Source: Pseudomonas viridiflava
Lineage (GTDB): Bacteria > Pseudomonadota > Gammaproteobacteria > Pseudomonadales > Pseudomonadaceae
DNA: 64,000 nt
Direction: 5' to 3'
NCBI RefSeq assembly: GCF_900583165.1
Contig: NZ_UTKY01000076.1
Span: 274,605 to 338,604 of the forward strand
This document shows positions 22,565 through 32,312 of this stretch, in pieces; position 1 is the stretch's first letter, and each line of letters begins with the position of its first letter. A program made the position numbers and the translations under genes. Under the pieces are notes generated by a model that was not told the DNA's origin, did no database searches, and was given only the letters and a program-made list of their open reading frames with translations.

Positions 22565-23993
22565 GGCGGAAAAGCTCAGGCTGATTGAGCTGCTCAACGA
22601 GCGGGCGCGGCGGGACAAGCAGCGACAGTTCAAGCTGCAGTTCGAATCGCTTTACGAGTGGCAGCACAAGTTCATTCGCTCAACGGCGGAATACTCTGCC
22701 TGCATGCTCATGGCGGCAAACCGGGTGGGCAAGACCCGCACGGGGCTTACGATCGATGCGGCGCACCTGCTGGGTGACTATCCGGATGGTTGGGAAGGTC
22801 ACCGGTTCGATTTTGCCCCCCTGTGTTGGTTGCTGGGTTACTCCATGGAGAAAACCCGCGACCTTCTGCAAAAGCCGTTGTTTGGCACTTTTGAGAAGGG
22901 GGCGTGGACTGGTGGCCTGATCCCAGCAGACCGAATCCTCGGGCATCTGTCCGCGTCCGGCACTTCCGGCGCGATGCGGGAAATCCGTGTACGTCACAGC
23001 TCTGGCGGTGTGGCCACCGTGCAGTTTTGGTCCTACAGCCAGGGCCAGCACGCAATCATGGGCGATAGCGTTGATTGGTATCACATCGACGAAGAGCCCC
23101 AGGACAAAGAGATTTATCCGCAGGTACTGACCCGTACCGCAACCGGTGACCGTGGTGCTGGTGGCCGGGGAATCCTTACGTTCACCCCGGAGAACGGGCG
23201 CACAGAACTGGTCGTCAAGTTCATGGATGACCCTGGCGATGGCCAGATCATGCAGCGCGCCACCTGGGATGACGCGCCGCACCTTAGCGAAAAGATCCGC
23301 CGCGAACTGCTATCGGCCTATCCGGCATGGCAAAGAGAGATGAGGACAAAGGGTATGCCGCTGCTCGGTACCGGCTTGATATTCGATTTCTCCGACGACG
23401 ATATCAAGTGCCAGGCGTTCCCATGCCCACCTCACTTCTACGTCATCAACGGCATGGACTTCGGATGGGATCACCCACAGGCACACATTCAACTGTGGGT
23501 CGATATCGAGGCCGATGTGATTTACCTGGCACATGCCTGGAAGAAGTCCCGCGTCACACCCTCCACGGTGTGGGGGACGGTCAAATCATGGGCTGCGAAC
23601 ATCCCAACGGCCTGGCCTTCTGACGGCTTGCAGTCCGAGAAGTCCTCGGGTGAGCAGCAGAAGAAGGCATACGTCGATGCCGGCTGGCAGATGCTCGACG
23701 TTCACGCCACCTGGGCTGACGGCGGCGTAGGTGTGGAGATTGGCCTTGTTGAGCTGTACGAGCGAATGACTACTGGACGATTCAAGGTGTTCTCCCATCT
23801 TGCAGACTTTTTCGACGAGAAGATGAGCTATCACCGCGACGAGAACGGAAAGATCGTGAAGCTCAACGACGACATTCTTTCTGCTGTGCGGTACGGCTAC
23901 ATGATGCGGCGCTTCGCCATTCAGCGCTGGCAGCTCGAACACAACGACGCCGGCAAATACCAATCCGACTACGACCCTTACGCGAGAGACTGA
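22530..23993 (+). CDS. Terminase large subunit
   Basis: 487 residues from a TTG at 22530, inside the small-subunit gene; an internal start is possible since no good ribosome site is seen. Walker A-like AANRVGKTRTG (about 62-72), Walker B with catalytic acid VDWYHIDEEPQ (~180-190), and a C-terminal RNase H-like nuclease (NGMDFGWDHPQAH, ADGGVGVEIG) are all present. It is the ATP-driven packaging motor and DNA cutter. Confidence 0.93.
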   Translation: MTAKSPSFPDTRAEKLRLIELLNERARRDKQRQFKLQFESLYEWQHKFIRSTAEYSACMLMAANRVGKTRTGLTIDAAHLLGDYPDGWEGHRFDFAPLCWLLGYSMEKTRDLLQKPLFGTFEKGAWTGGLIPADRILGHLSASGTSGAMREIRVRHSSGGVATVQFWSYSQGQHAIMGDSVDWYHIDEEPQDKEIYPQVLTRTATGDRGAGGRGILTFTPENGRTELVVKFMDDPGDGQIMQRATWDDAPHLSEKIRRELLSAYPAWQREMRTKGMPLLGTGLIFDFSDDDIKCQAFPCPPHFYVINGMDFGWDHPQAHIQLWVDIEADVIYLAHAWKKSRVTPSTVWGTVKSWAANIPTAWPSDGLQSEKSSGEQQKKAYVDAGWQMLDVHATWADGGVGVEIGLVELYERMTTGRFKVFSHLADFFDEKMSYHRDENGKIVKLNDDILSAVRYGYMMRRFAIQRWQLEHNDAGKYQSDYDPYARD

Positions 23994-23994
23994 C

Positions 23995-24354
23995 ATGTGC
24001 GGAAAGAGCATCAAGAAGCTGATGAACAAGGTGATCGACCTTGACCCGCTGCGTGGTGGCGATGTGATCCTTGAGGGGCTGGGCCTGCCCAACCTCACAG
24101 GCGAGAACACCGGCATGCTCGGCAAGGCTGACCGCGAGAAGGCGGCGGCAGAAGCGGCCGCAGAGGCTGTCGGCTCCATTACTTCGGCGGGCACCACGGC
24201 TGCTACGACCTCAAGCGACTCCGTACAGGCTGCCGTTGAGGCAGAGCGCAAGCGCCGCCTGGCTCAGTCCGGTCAAAACGGAACCATCCTGACCGGCTCG
24301 TCTGGCGTGCTTGGCAATGCCAACACCAGCCAGAAAACGCTGCTGGGGGTGTAA
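23995..24354 (+). CDS. Conserved small structural-region protein
   Basis: 119 residues beginning CGKSIKKLMNKVIDLDPLRG, with an Ala/Thr-rich middle (EKAAAEAAAEAVGSITSAG) and a Gly/Ser-rich end (TGSSGVLGNANTSQKTLLGV). Proteins of this look lie directly before the portal gene in several podoviruses, but I know no assigned role. It starts 1 bp after the terminase stop. The Cys at position 2 gives no lipobox context. Confidence 0.6.
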   Translation: MCGKSIKKLMNKVIDLDPLRGGDVILEGLGLPNLTGENTGMLGKADREKAAAEAAAEAVGSITSAGTTAATTSSDSVQAAVEAERKRRLAQSGQNGTILTGSSGVLGNANTSQKTLLGV

Positions 24355-24355
24355 G

Positions 24356-26050
24356 TTGGCCGACTCCCTGCGCGAACGCTGCGAGAAGCGCTACACCGCT
24401 CTCAAGAGCGAGCGCGACAGCAACTGGCTACCTGACTGGAAAGAGCTGGGCGACTTCATCAGCCCACGCTCTGGCCGCTGGTACAACACCGACACCAACG
24501 ACGGCAAACGCCGTGATCAGAAGATCATCAACCCGCAGGCCACGTTCGCAGCCCGTACGCTGGGCGCCGGCATGCACACTGGCATGACAAACCCCGCAGC
24601 TCCGTGGGTGAAGTTCGGCACCCCGGACCCAAGCCTGATGGAATTCGCCCCGGTCAAGGCTTGGCTGTTTGCGGCTGAGAAGGCTATGCGCGAAGTCATG
24701 GCCAGGGGCAACTTGTACAGCGTGCTGCCCAACCGCTACAGCGAAGAAGGCATTTTCGGTACCGCCCCCATGGTGGTGATGCCTGATGACAGCGACTTGT
24801 TGCGCTCGTACCCGCTGGCCGTCGGTAGCTACATGCTCGCCAACAACAGCCGCAACCAGGTAGACACGCTTTACCGCGACTTCCGCATGACTGCTCGCCA
24901 GATGGAGCAGCAGTTCGGCAAAGACAAGATGGACACGGCGTCCAAGAACCTGCTCAGCAGCAAGCCAGACGCCTGGATTGATATCTGCCACGGCATCGAA
25001 CCCAACGACACCCGCGAGAAGGGGCGCAAGGACAACACCAACATGCCGTTCCGCTCCGTGTATTGGGAGAAGGGCGGCGACAAGGATTCGATGCTGCGCG
25101 AGTCCGGTTTCAAGGTGTTCCCGGTCATGGCTCCACGCTGGGACGTCCTGGGCGAAGACGTTTACGGCACCGGCCCAGGCTCGATGTGCATCGGCACCAC
25201 CAAGGCCATTCAGTTGATGGAGCGCCGTAAGGCCGAATTACTGGAGAAGGGCGTGCGCCCACCAATGGGGGCACCGGTAAGCCTCAAGAATCAGCGAGCG
25301 TCCATCCTGCCGGGCAGCATCACCTACCTCAACGATATGCAGGTTGGCGCCAAGTTCGCGCCGCTTTATGAGGTGCAGCCCGCTTGGCTTGGCCAGTTGC
25401 GAGGCGAGATCGCCGCCGACAGCTCGATCATCGACACCGCGTTCTTTGTCGATCTGTTCCTGATGATCAGCCAAATGGACAGCGTTCGCACCGCGTATGA
25501 GATCGCCACCCGTAAGGAAGAAAAGCTGCTGATGCTCGGCCCGGTGCTGGAGCGCCAGACTGATGACTTGCTCGACCCCCTGGTCGACATGTATTTCAAC
25601 CAGATGCTGGAGCAGTCCATTCCGCGCTGGCAGGGCATGTTGCCTGGTGCACCGCTGTTGCCGCCGCCACCAAAGGAGCTGGCCAACATGGACTTGCGCA
25701 TCGAGTTCACCAGCATCCTGGCGCAGGCCCAGAAGGCTATTGGGGTGTCCAGCATTGAGCGTGCTATTGGGTTCGCGGGCACCGTGGCCACCGTCACCCA
25801 AAGCACTGAAGCCTTGGATCTGCTCGACTCTGATGAAGCCATGCGCCAGTACTTCGAACTGATCGGCGTGCCTCCAACGCTGGTGCGTGCAGACGACATG
25901 GTCGAGCAGATCCGCACCCAACGCGCCCAGGCCCAGCAGGCTGCGCAGATGCAGCAGGAGCTGGGTAGCGTCATCCAGGGCGCCCAGGTACTGAGCCAGA
26001 CCGACACCAGCGGCGATAACGCCCTGACAGCACTGGCGGGGGCTATGTGA
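24356..26050 (+). CDS. Portal protein (podovirus head-to-tail connector)
   Basis: 564 residues from TTG 24356 with GGGGGTG upstream. Typical of the T7-gp8/Epsilon15-like connector family: ERCEKRYTALKSERDSNWLP, FISPRSGRW, RTLGAGMHTGMTNPAAPWV, ENDVYGTGPG-like VYGTGPGSMCIG, and a Gln-rich C-terminus (QRAQAQQAAQMQQELGSVIQ). Twelve copies form the channel through which DNA is packed and ejected. Follows the terminase genes as usual. Confidence 0.93.
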   Translation: MADSLRERCEKRYTALKSERDSNWLPDWKELGDFISPRSGRWYNTDTNDGKRRDQKIINPQATFAARTLGAGMHTGMTNPAAPWVKFGTPDPSLMEFAPVKAWLFAAEKAMREVMARGNLYSVLPNRYSEEGIFGTAPMVVMPDDSDLLRSYPLAVGSYMLANNSRNQVDTLYRDFRMTARQMEQQFGKDKMDTASKNLLSSKPDAWIDICHGIEPNDTREKGRKDNTNMPFRSVYWEKGGDKDSMLRESGFKVFPVMAPRWDVLGEDVYGTGPGSMCIGTTKAIQLMERRKAELLEKGVRPPMGAPVSLKNQRASILPGSITYLNDMQVGAKFAPLYEVQPAWLGQLRGEIAADSSIIDTAFFVDLFLMISQMDSVRTAYEIATRKEEKLLMLGPVLERQTDDLLDPLVDMYFNQMLEQSIPRWQGMLPGAPLLPPPPKELANMDLRIEFTSILAQAQKAIGVSSIERAIGFAGTVATVTQSTEALDLLDSDEAMRQYFELIGVPPTLVRADDMVEQIRTQRAQAQQAAQMQQELGSVIQGAQVLSQTDTSGDNALTALAGAM

Positions 26051-26343
26051 TGGCAGAGCAGCAACCCACCGAGCAGGAATTGCAGGACATCGCTGACTTC
26101 AAGTGGCTGATGAGCGACCAGCGCGGGCGCCGCTTCATGTGGCGAACCATGGGCCATTGCAGGCTCTTTCAATCATCGATCGGTCACACCGATGCAATCA
26201 CGAATTACAACGAAGGCCAGCGCAATGTTGGCCTTCTTCTTTTGAGCCAGGTGAACGACCTGACCCCATCGCTGTACGCGGTCATGGCTGCCGAGAACGC
26301 GCCGCAGCCGATTGCTGAACAACCCCAGGAGACAGATGAATGA
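26050..26343 (+). CDS. Bbp19-like small phage protein
   Basis: 97 residues. The segment DIADFKWLMSDQRGRRFMWR, TMGHCRLFQSS and HTDAITNYNEGQRNVGLLLL is a conserved small protein found between portal and scaffold genes in BPP-1-like phages. Function unknown. ATG 26050 overlaps the portal stop; a GTG at 26047 is an alternative. Overlaps the scaffold gene by ATGA. Confidence 0.75.
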   Translation: MAEQQPTEQELQDIADFKWLMSDQRGRRFMWRTMGHCRLFQSSIGHTDAITNYNEGQRNVGLLLLSQVNDLTPSLYAVMAAENAPQPIAEQPQETDE

Positions 26344-27047
26344 GCCCTTTGATGATGAAGCTGCTTGGCCGCGTGTACATGAACGAGGCTGAAACCGGTG
26401 GGGGTGGGGGCGGGGATACCGCCACGGCCGCAACAACTACCGCAGCCGCCGATGCGACAGCAGCGACCACCACACTGACGCCTCCCGCCGCTGCTGCTAC
26501 GACTGAGGCGACGACGACCGAAACCAAGACCCCGGAGCAGGTCCAGCAGGAGGCCGACGCGGCGGCGAAGCTCAAGGCCGAAACCAGCGCGCCGGAGACC
26601 TACGAGGACTTCACCCTGCCCGAAGGCATGGAGATGGATACCGACGTCCTGGGCGAGTTCAAGAACCTGGCTAAGGAACTAAACATCCCGCAGGCCAAGG
26701 CCCAACAACTGATCGACTTCCAAACCCAGCTGGCGACCAAGCAGGCCGAGCAATACCAGGCCGCTGTTGCCAAGCAGTCCCAGGACTGGGCTGCAGCAAT
26801 CAAGAACGACCCTGAAATCGGCGGAGAGAACTACGACAAGAGCGTAGCCAGCGCCATCAAGGTCATTCAGTCCTTCGGTGACCCGGCATTGACCGAGTTG
26901 CTGAATACCTCCGGGCTGGGCAACCACCCGGCGCTGTTCAAGTTCTGCCACCGCATCAGCGCGGCTATCGCCGAAGACAAGTTCGTCATGCCCGGCAGCC
27001 AGACCGACACCCCGAAAGAAATGAGCATCATCGACGCCTTCAAGTAA
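26340..27047 (+). CDS. Capsid scaffolding protein (putative)
   Basis: 235 residues. After a short start there is a Gly run and a long Thr/Ala-rich, low-complexity stretch (~25-60), then helical acidic parts (YEDFTLPEGMEMDTDVLGEF, KNLAKELNIPQAKAQQLIDF). Composition, size and the position directly before the major capsid gene fit a scaffold that guides procapsid assembly and is then lost. AGGAG lies 8 bases before the start. Confidence 0.8.
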   Translation: MSPLMMKLLGRVYMNEAETGGGGGGDTATAATTTAAADATAATTTLTPPAAAATTEATTTETKTPEQVQQEADAAAKLKAETSAPETYEDFTLPEGMEMDTDVLGEFKNLAKELNIPQAKAQQLIDFQTQLATKQAEQYQAAVAKQSQDWAAAIKNDPEIGGENYDKSVASAIKVIQSFGDPALTELLNTSGLGNHPALFKFCHRISAAIAEDKFVMPGSQTDTPKEMSIIDAFK

Positions 27048-27076
27048 GGCCCTGACCAACCGTAGGAGATACACAG

Positions 27077-28072
27077 ATGGGCATTTTGACCTCCACCATG
27101 CCGACCCTGATCGACAAGTTCAGTCGTCAGGACGGCTCCCAAAAGATCATGAAGATCGTCGAGCTGATGGCTAAGCGTAACGACATCCTCATGGACGCCG
27201 AGTACCAGGAGTGCAACGACGGCTCCAAGCACAAGACCACCATGCGTTCGGGCATCCCTGAGCCAGCATGGCGCATGTTCAACAAGGGCGTTCAGCCAAC
27301 CAAATCGACCACCGTTCCGGTACTCGACACCACCGGCATGATGGAAGACTACGGCAAGGTTGATAAGGCGCTGGCCGACCTGAGCGGCAACGCGGATGCC
27401 TTCCGTGTTTCCGAGAACATCGCCAAGCTTCAAGGCTTCAACAACAAGGCTTCGCGATACGTGTTCTACGGCAACACTGCCTCTGAGCCCGAATCGTTCT
27501 TGGGGCTATCGCCGCGCTACAACGATAAGTCCGCCGAATCTGGCGCCAACATCATCGACGCTGGCGGCACCGGCTCTACCAACACCTCTATTTGGTTCGT
27601 GACCTGGGGCGAAATGACCACGCACCTGCTGTATCCGAAAGGCAGCGTGGCCGGCTTTCAGCACAAGAACCTTGGTGAGGACACCGTCACGGATGCCAAC
27701 GGCGGTGAGTTCCAGGCATATCGCGACCACTTCAAGTGGGATATCGGTATGTCGGTTCGCGACTGGCGCGCAAACGCCCGCATCGCCAACATCGATGTGA
27801 CCCAACTGACCCGTGATGGTGCGACCGGTGCAAACATCATCGACTTGATGATTGATGCCATGTACCGCCTGGACAACCCAGACCAGGGTGAGGGGCGCAC
27901 CGTCATCTACGCCAACCGCACCATTCAATCCTGGCTGCACAAGCAGGCTATGAACTCCAAAAACGTCAACCTCACCATTGGCGAGTACGGCGGCAAGAAA
28001 ATTCCAGAGTTCCTGGGCATCCCAATCAAGCGCGTCGACGCGCTGCTCAACACCGAAGCCCGCGTGGTCTAA
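27077..28072 (+). CDS. Major capsid protein
   Basis: 331 residues, Epsilon15/BPP-1-type HK97-fold capsid protein by similarity of pattern: TMPTLIDKFSRQDGSQKIMK, RNDILMDAEYQECNDGSKHK, FRVSENIAKLQGFNNKASRY, and the C-terminal YGGKKIPEFLGIPIKRVDAL. AGGAG precedes the ATG. It is followed by the cement protein gene as in BPP-1. Confidence 0.92.
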   Translation: MGILTSTMPTLIDKFSRQDGSQKIMKIVELMAKRNDILMDAEYQECNDGSKHKTTMRSGIPEPAWRMFNKGVQPTKSTTVPVLDTTGMMEDYGKVDKALADLSGNADAFRVSENIAKLQGFNNKASRYVFYGNTASEPESFLGLSPRYNDKSAESGANIIDAGGTGSTNTSIWFVTWGEMTTHLLYPKGSVAGFQHKNLGEDTVTDANGGEFQAYRDHFKWDIGMSVRDWRANARIANIDVTQLTRDGATGANIIDLMIDAMYRLDNPDQGEGRTVIYANRTIQSWLHKQAMNSKNVNLTIGEYGGKKIPEFLGIPIKRVDALLNTEARVV

Positions 28073-28107
28073 CGACCGCGTGGTTCCCCTATTACGGAGA
28101 GACCATC

Positions 28108-28500
28108 ATGCTTTTCGACGCAAAGCTGCTCATGTCGAACGCCCAGGCAATCACTGCTACGGCGGTATCGACCGACACCATCGACCGTGGCGACCAGAAA
28201 GACGTTGGCCGCGCCGGTGATATCCCGCTGCTCATCCAGGTGGTTGAAGCATTCAACACCTTGACCAGCCTCACCATCGACCTGCAAACCGATGACAACT
28301 CGGCGTTCAGCTCCCCGCGCTCGCTCTACCAGGTGGTTGTTCCCCTGGCGGATTTGAAGTTGGGTTATCAGACGCCCGTCATCACCCTGCCGCAGAAAAC
28401 CGAACGTTTCCTGCGCCTCAACTACACCGTGACCGGCACCGCCCCAACACTGGGCAAGGTTACTGCTGGCGTGGTTGCTGGAGTTCAAACCAATGTCTAA
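28108..28500 (+). CDS. Bbp16-like capsid cement protein
   Basis: 130 residues. DAKLLMSNAQAITATAVSTD, TIDRGDQKDVGRAGDIPLLI and QKTERFLRLNYTVTGTAP match the family of BPP-1 Bbp16 / Epsilon15 gp10-type cementing proteins that sit on the capsid surface and stabilise it. It lies 35 bp after the capsid gene with GGAGAGA before the ATG. Confidence 0.85.
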   Translation: MLFDAKLLMSNAQAITATAVSTDTIDRGDQKDVGRAGDIPLLIQVVEAFNTLTSLTIDLQTDDNSAFSSPRSLYQVVVPLADLKLGYQTPVITLPQKTERFLRLNYTVTGTAPTLGKVTAGVVAGVQTNV

Positions 28501-28855
28501 GCGCTATGAAGTGCTGGAGCGGTCGTTTATCAACGGTCGTCTCTATGAGCCAGGTGAGACGCTGGTGCTGGAGATCGACAGCCCTGGCAGCAACCTGAAA
28601 CAGCTTGGTGGTGCCGGCCCTGCCACCAGCAAGACCAGCTCTGATGCCCCGGAGTTCTCTGCCAAGCACAACGGTGGCGGGCGCTACATCATCATCGGCA
28701 AGAGCGGTGATCGTGTAGGCGAGTTCACAGGCACCAAGGAAGAAGCGGAATTGGAAGCCGCTCGCCTGAATGCTGGTGGCGAGATTTCGCCTACCGCCAG
28801 CAAGACCAACCCTGACCAGGACGGCACCAACGACAACGGCCTGCCTGACGCCTAA
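28493..28855 (+). CDS. Small structural-region protein, hypothetical
   Basis: 120 residues from ATG 28493, overlapping the cement gene by 8 bp. N-terminus KRYEVLERSFINGRLYEPGE recalls small phage head proteins; the middle GGGRYIIIGKSGDRVGEFTG and ending DGTNDNGLPDA are unrecognised. It ends the capsid transcription unit; a terminator follows at once. Confidence 0.65.
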   Translation: MSKRYEVLERSFINGRLYEPGETLVLEIDSPGSNLKQLGGAGPATSKTSSDAPEFSAKHNGGGRYIIIGKSGDRVGEFTGTKEEAELEAARLNAGGEISPTASKTNPDQDGTNDNGLPDA

Positions 28856-28873
28856 CCACCAGCAACAACCCTC

Positions 28874-28900
28874 AGGGCCCTTCGGGGCCCTTTTCTTTTT
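28874..28900 (+). terminator. Intrinsic terminator between head and tail genes
   Basis: AGGGCCC (28874-28880), TTCG loop, GGGCCCT (28885-28891), then TTTCTTTTT. A UUCG-type tetraloop on a GC-rich stem makes a strong terminator; probably lowers tail gene expression relative to capsid. Confidence 0.85.
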
Positions 28901-28913
28901 CTGAGGTTCCCGA

Positions 28914-29513
28914 ATGTCCAGCGATATCGAGATCTGCAACATCGCGCTATCACGGGTTGCGGTCACCCAGCCGATTGCATCGTTCACCGAGCGGAGCAAA
29001 GAGGCCGAGCAGTGCCAGGTGTTTTACGCCGCGATGCGGAATCTGGTGTTGCAGGCGTTTCCCTGGCCGTTCGCGGAATCGTTTATTGCGCTTGCCGATC
29101 TGGGTAGCCCGGCTCCCGGGTGGGCTTACCGCTACCGCTACCCGGCAGACTGCCTGCAAGTGCGCAACATCGTGCAGCCAGGCTGGCGCCGTGCGCTATC
29201 TGCCGACCAGCAAATACCGTTCAAGATTGGCTATGACGCAGGTGGCCGGGTGATTCACACCGACCAACCAGAAGCCGTTTGCCGTTTCACATTCAAAGTC
29301 GAAGACTCGACGTTGTTCGACGAGCAATTCGCCGACGCGCTGGCCTGGCGCCTGGCTATGGAACTGGCATTGCCAATTAGCTCCAAGCCCGACCTACAGC
29401 AGTTCGCTGCACAGCAATACCAAATGGCCCTAACACTGGCCGAAGGCTCTGCCTTCGAAGAGTCCCAGGACGATCCCGAGCCTGAATCTGAATTCATTAC
29501 GGTGCGCCAATGA
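28914..29513 (+). CDS. Tail tube/adaptor protein (T7 gp11-like)
   Basis: 199 residues. The start SSDIEICNIALSRVAVTQPI and then YAAMRNLVLQAFPWPFAESF, WAYRYRYPADCLQVRNI and EQFADALAWRLAMELALPIS are the recognised pattern of the tail tubular protein A family that binds below the portal ring in podoviruses. It overlaps the nozzle gene by 4 bp. Confidence 0.88.
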   Translation: MSSDIEICNIALSRVAVTQPIASFTERSKEAEQCQVFYAAMRNLVLQAFPWPFAESFIALADLGSPAPGWAYRYRYPADCLQVRNIVQPGWRRALSADQQIPFKIGYDAGGRVIHTDQPEAVCRFTFKVEDSTLFDEQFADALAWRLAMELALPISSKPDLQQFAAQQYQMALTLAEGSAFEESQDDPEPESEFITVRQ

Positions 29514-31855
29514 CCAGCGTATTGCAGCCAACCTTTGCGGCGGGCGAGCTTTCGCCGTCTGCCAGCGCCCGTACCGACATTGCCCGTTATTACACCGGGC
29601 TCAAGCTATGCCGAAACTTTATGGTCATGCCCTACGGCGGCGTGCGTAACCGACCAGGCACCAAGTTTGTGTGCGAAGTCAAAGACTCGACCAAGCGTTG
29701 CCGGTTGATCCCATTCCAGTTCAACGACGTGCAGACCTACGTCCTGGCCATCGGTGATCTAAATATGCGGGTCATCAAGGATGGTGGCCAGGTGCTTATC
29801 AGCACGGCCGGGCCAACCTTCGGGCAACCCTTTGAACTGGCGTTGCCGTACACCCAGAACGACTTGGACCTGCTGAACTACACGCAATCCGCCGACATCA
29901 TGACGTTTGCCCAGCCGAGCTATAAGCCTCGCGAACTGAGTCGATTGGCCCACGACAACTGGACCACGGCGGAAATCAACCTGGCACCACGCATTTCCCC
30001 TCCAGCCTCAGCGACGGCGGTCAGCGGTGGCGGGGAGGGGGTGACTCAAACCTGGCGCTATCAGATCACGGCGGTACGAGATGACGGCAGCACGCTGGAC
30101 GAGTCTCTGCCCGTCACTTCCAACGCGATAACGGTCTACAACAACACCATGGCCGGCACCATCACCTGGCCTGCCGTCACCGGTGCGACCTACTACATCA
30201 TCTACAAGGACAACGCTGGCGCCGGCATCTACGGGTTCATAGGGCGCGCCACTGGTACCACGTTCACCGACCAGAACATCACGGCCGTAAAAGCTGATAC
30301 GCCACCCAATGGCAATGACCCGTTCGTTGGAGCCGGAAACTACCCAGGTGCCGTTGGCTACTACCAGCAGCGCCTGGTGTTTGCCGGCAGTGACCGAAAC
30401 CCGCAGACGGTCTGGATGAGCAAGACTGGTCTTTTCAAGAACTTCGGCTATTCAATCCCGAGCAAGGATGACGATTCGATCACCTTCACCATCGCCAGCA
30501 AGGAAGTTAACCGCATGCGCCACCTGTTGGGCCTGCGCAAACTGCTGGGGCTGACTTCGGGCGGGGAGTGGACATTCTCCGGCGCAGATACCGGGTTGAC
30601 CGCTAAGACGGTGCAGGCAAGCCAGGAAGGCTACGACGGTTCAGCCATCGTGCAACCCGTGGTGGTGGGCAACAGTGCTGTCTACGTGCAAGCCCGTGGT
30701 ACCCGTGTGTCGTCCTTTGGCTACTCAATCAATTCCGACGGCTTCGCGTCCGATGACCTGACCCTATTCAGCGCCCACCTGTTCCGGGGGAAAGAGCTGA
30801 CCAACGTCGCGTACCAGAAAATCCCCGACTCCATCGTCTGGTACGTACGGGATGACGGCATTCTGCTGGGGCTGACCTATTTGCCAGAGCAGCAGTTGGT
30901 GGGTTGGCACTGGCACGACACCGACGGGTTTGTTGAATCCATCGCCTGCATTCCAGAGGGGCAGGAAGACGCGCTGTACATGGTGGTGCGCCGGACCATC
31001 AACGGCGTGCAGAAGCGCTATATCGAACGCATGGCACCACGTCAGCTCACCAGCATCGAAGACGCTTTCTTTGTTGATTCTGGCCTGACCTATGACGGGC
31101 GCAATACCGACACTGCTAAGACCTTCACGCTTTCAGGCGGCTCGACCTGGGAATTTCCTGAGGTCGTGACCATGACGGCGGTGGGGCACACACCTTTCCT
31201 GGCGGGAAGCGTTGGGCACAACTACTCATTGAAGGCCTCAACTACGGATGAACGCGGTGACCCGGTTACCGAGATCGTCCGCGTAGAGGTGGTGGGCTAC
31301 ACCAGCCCGAGCGTTGTAACCGTCAAGCTGCTGATCATCTGCCCAGAAGCATTGCGTGCCAAACCCACCTCGACCTGGGCACGGCAGGTGAAAAGCCTAT
31401 CCGGCCTTGACCATCTTGAGGGCAAGACGGTTTCGATTCTTTCGGATGGCAGCGTCCACCCGCAACGTGTTGTAGCGAGCGGCGCAATCGCCCTGCAGGA
31501 ATACGCCGGCATTGTCCACGTCGGCCTGCCGTACTACTCGGATATGGAAACCCTGGATCTTGAGCTTAAAAACGCCAATGAAACGGTTCTCGACAAGAAG
31601 ATTGCCGTCACGTCGCTGACCGTATTGGTCGAGGAGTCACGCGGCATTATGGCCGGACAGGACAAGGACAGTCTGTACCCGCTCAAAACGGAGCGGGACC
31701 AATACGAGCCGCCCATTGAGCTGCTGACCGGTCAGGCGAATATCCCTGTTTCCAACAACTGGCAAGGCAAGGGCCGCGTGTTCATTCGACAAGCCGACCC
31801 CCTCCCTTTGTCCGTGCTGGCGGTAATTCCGGAGGTGACCATTGGCGGTCGCTGA
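29510..31855 (+). CDS. Tail nozzle protein (T7 gp12 / tubular protein B-like)
   Basis: 781 residues, mostly beta. The N-terminus QPTFAAGELSPSASARTDIA, RYYTGLKLCRNFMVMPYGGV and RNRPGTKFV is typical of podovirus nozzle proteins, as is the later GYYQQRLVFAGSDRNPQTVW. The middle has a possible Ig-like insert (TWRYQITAVRDDGSTLDESL, residues ~180-255). It forms the tip of the short tail through which DNA passes. Confidence 0.88.
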   Translation: MTSVLQPTFAAGELSPSASARTDIARYYTGLKLCRNFMVMPYGGVRNRPGTKFVCEVKDSTKRCRLIPFQFNDVQTYVLAIGDLNMRVIKDGGQVLISTAGPTFGQPFELALPYTQNDLDLLNYTQSADIMTFAQPSYKPRELSRLAHDNWTTAEINLAPRISPPASATAVSGGGEGVTQTWRYQITAVRDDGSTLDESLPVTSNAITVYNNTMAGTITWPAVTGATYYIIYKDNAGAGIYGFIGRATGTTFTDQNITAVKADTPPNGNDPFVGAGNYPGAVGYYQQRLVFAGSDRNPQTVWMSKTGLFKNFGYSIPSKDDDSITFTIASKEVNRMRHLLGLRKLLGLTSGGEWTFSGADTGLTAKTVQASQEGYDGSAIVQPVVVGNSAVYVQARGTRVSSFGYSINSDGFASDDLTLFSAHLFRGKELTNVAYQKIPDSIVWYVRDDGILLGLTYLPEQQLVGWHWHDTDGFVESIACIPEGQEDALYMVVRRTINGVQKRYIERMAPRQLTSIEDAFFVDSGLTYDGRNTDTAKTFTLSGGSTWEFPEVVTMTAVGHTPFLAGSVGHNYSLKASTTDERGDPVTEIVRVEVVGYTSPSVVTVKLLIICPEALRAKPTSTWARQVKSLSGLDHLEGKTVSILSDGSVHPQRVVASGAIALQEYAGIVHVGLPYYSDMETLDLELKNANETVLDKKIAVTSLTVLVEESRGIMAGQDKDSLYPLKTERDQYEPPIELLTGQANIPVSNNWQGKGRVFIRQADPLPLSVLAVIPEVTIGGR

Positions 31856-32309
31856 TGTTTTGCCTATCGAGCCGGAGGATGTGCCGGTGATCTTGCGTGA
31901 CGTGCGCCAGGCCGACATTGACGAAATCGTCGAAGGGTTGGGCATATCCCTTGAGCGCGAGCTGATGGCGGGCATTAACGACAGCCTCAACGCCCGCAAG
32001 ATCGTGGTTAACGGCCTGATCGTTGCTGTGTTTGGTGACGCGGTGCACAGCGTATTGGGCTCCATCGGCGTGCCATGGCTGATCAGCACCATCCATGTGG
32101 AAAAGCACGCAAAGGCCTTCCTCAAGGTCTGCAAGCCCGAGGTGCAAGGGATGCTGACCCGGCATCGCCACCTCATCAATTACGTCGACGCGCGCAACAC
32201 CGCCGCCATTCGTTGGTTGAAATGGTTGGGCTTCGACTTCGGCGAGGCCATCCCTTATGGGCCCAAGCGCCTGCCGTTCTACCCCTTCACGCTGAATCGA
32301 GAGGAATAA
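31842..32309 (+). CDS. Phage GNAT-like protein (DUF2833-like)
   Basis: 155 residues from TTG 31842 with an excellent GGAGGTGA site, overlapping the nozzle gene. The C-terminal part RHRHLINYVDARNTAAIRWL, KWLGFDFGEA, PYGPKRLPFYPF is the known pattern of a GNAT-related phage family found before internal virion genes (T7 gp13-like). Whether it acetylates anything is unclear; it may help assemble the internal core. Confidence 0.75.
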   Translation: MAVADVLPIEPEDVPVILRDVRQADIDEIVEGLGISLERELMAGINDSLNARKIVVNGLIVAVFGDAVHSVLGSIGVPWLISTIHVEKHAKAFLKVCKPEVQGMLTRHRHLINYVDARNTAAIRWLKWLGFDFGEAIPYGPKRLPFYPFTLNREE

Positions 32310-32312
32310 CCC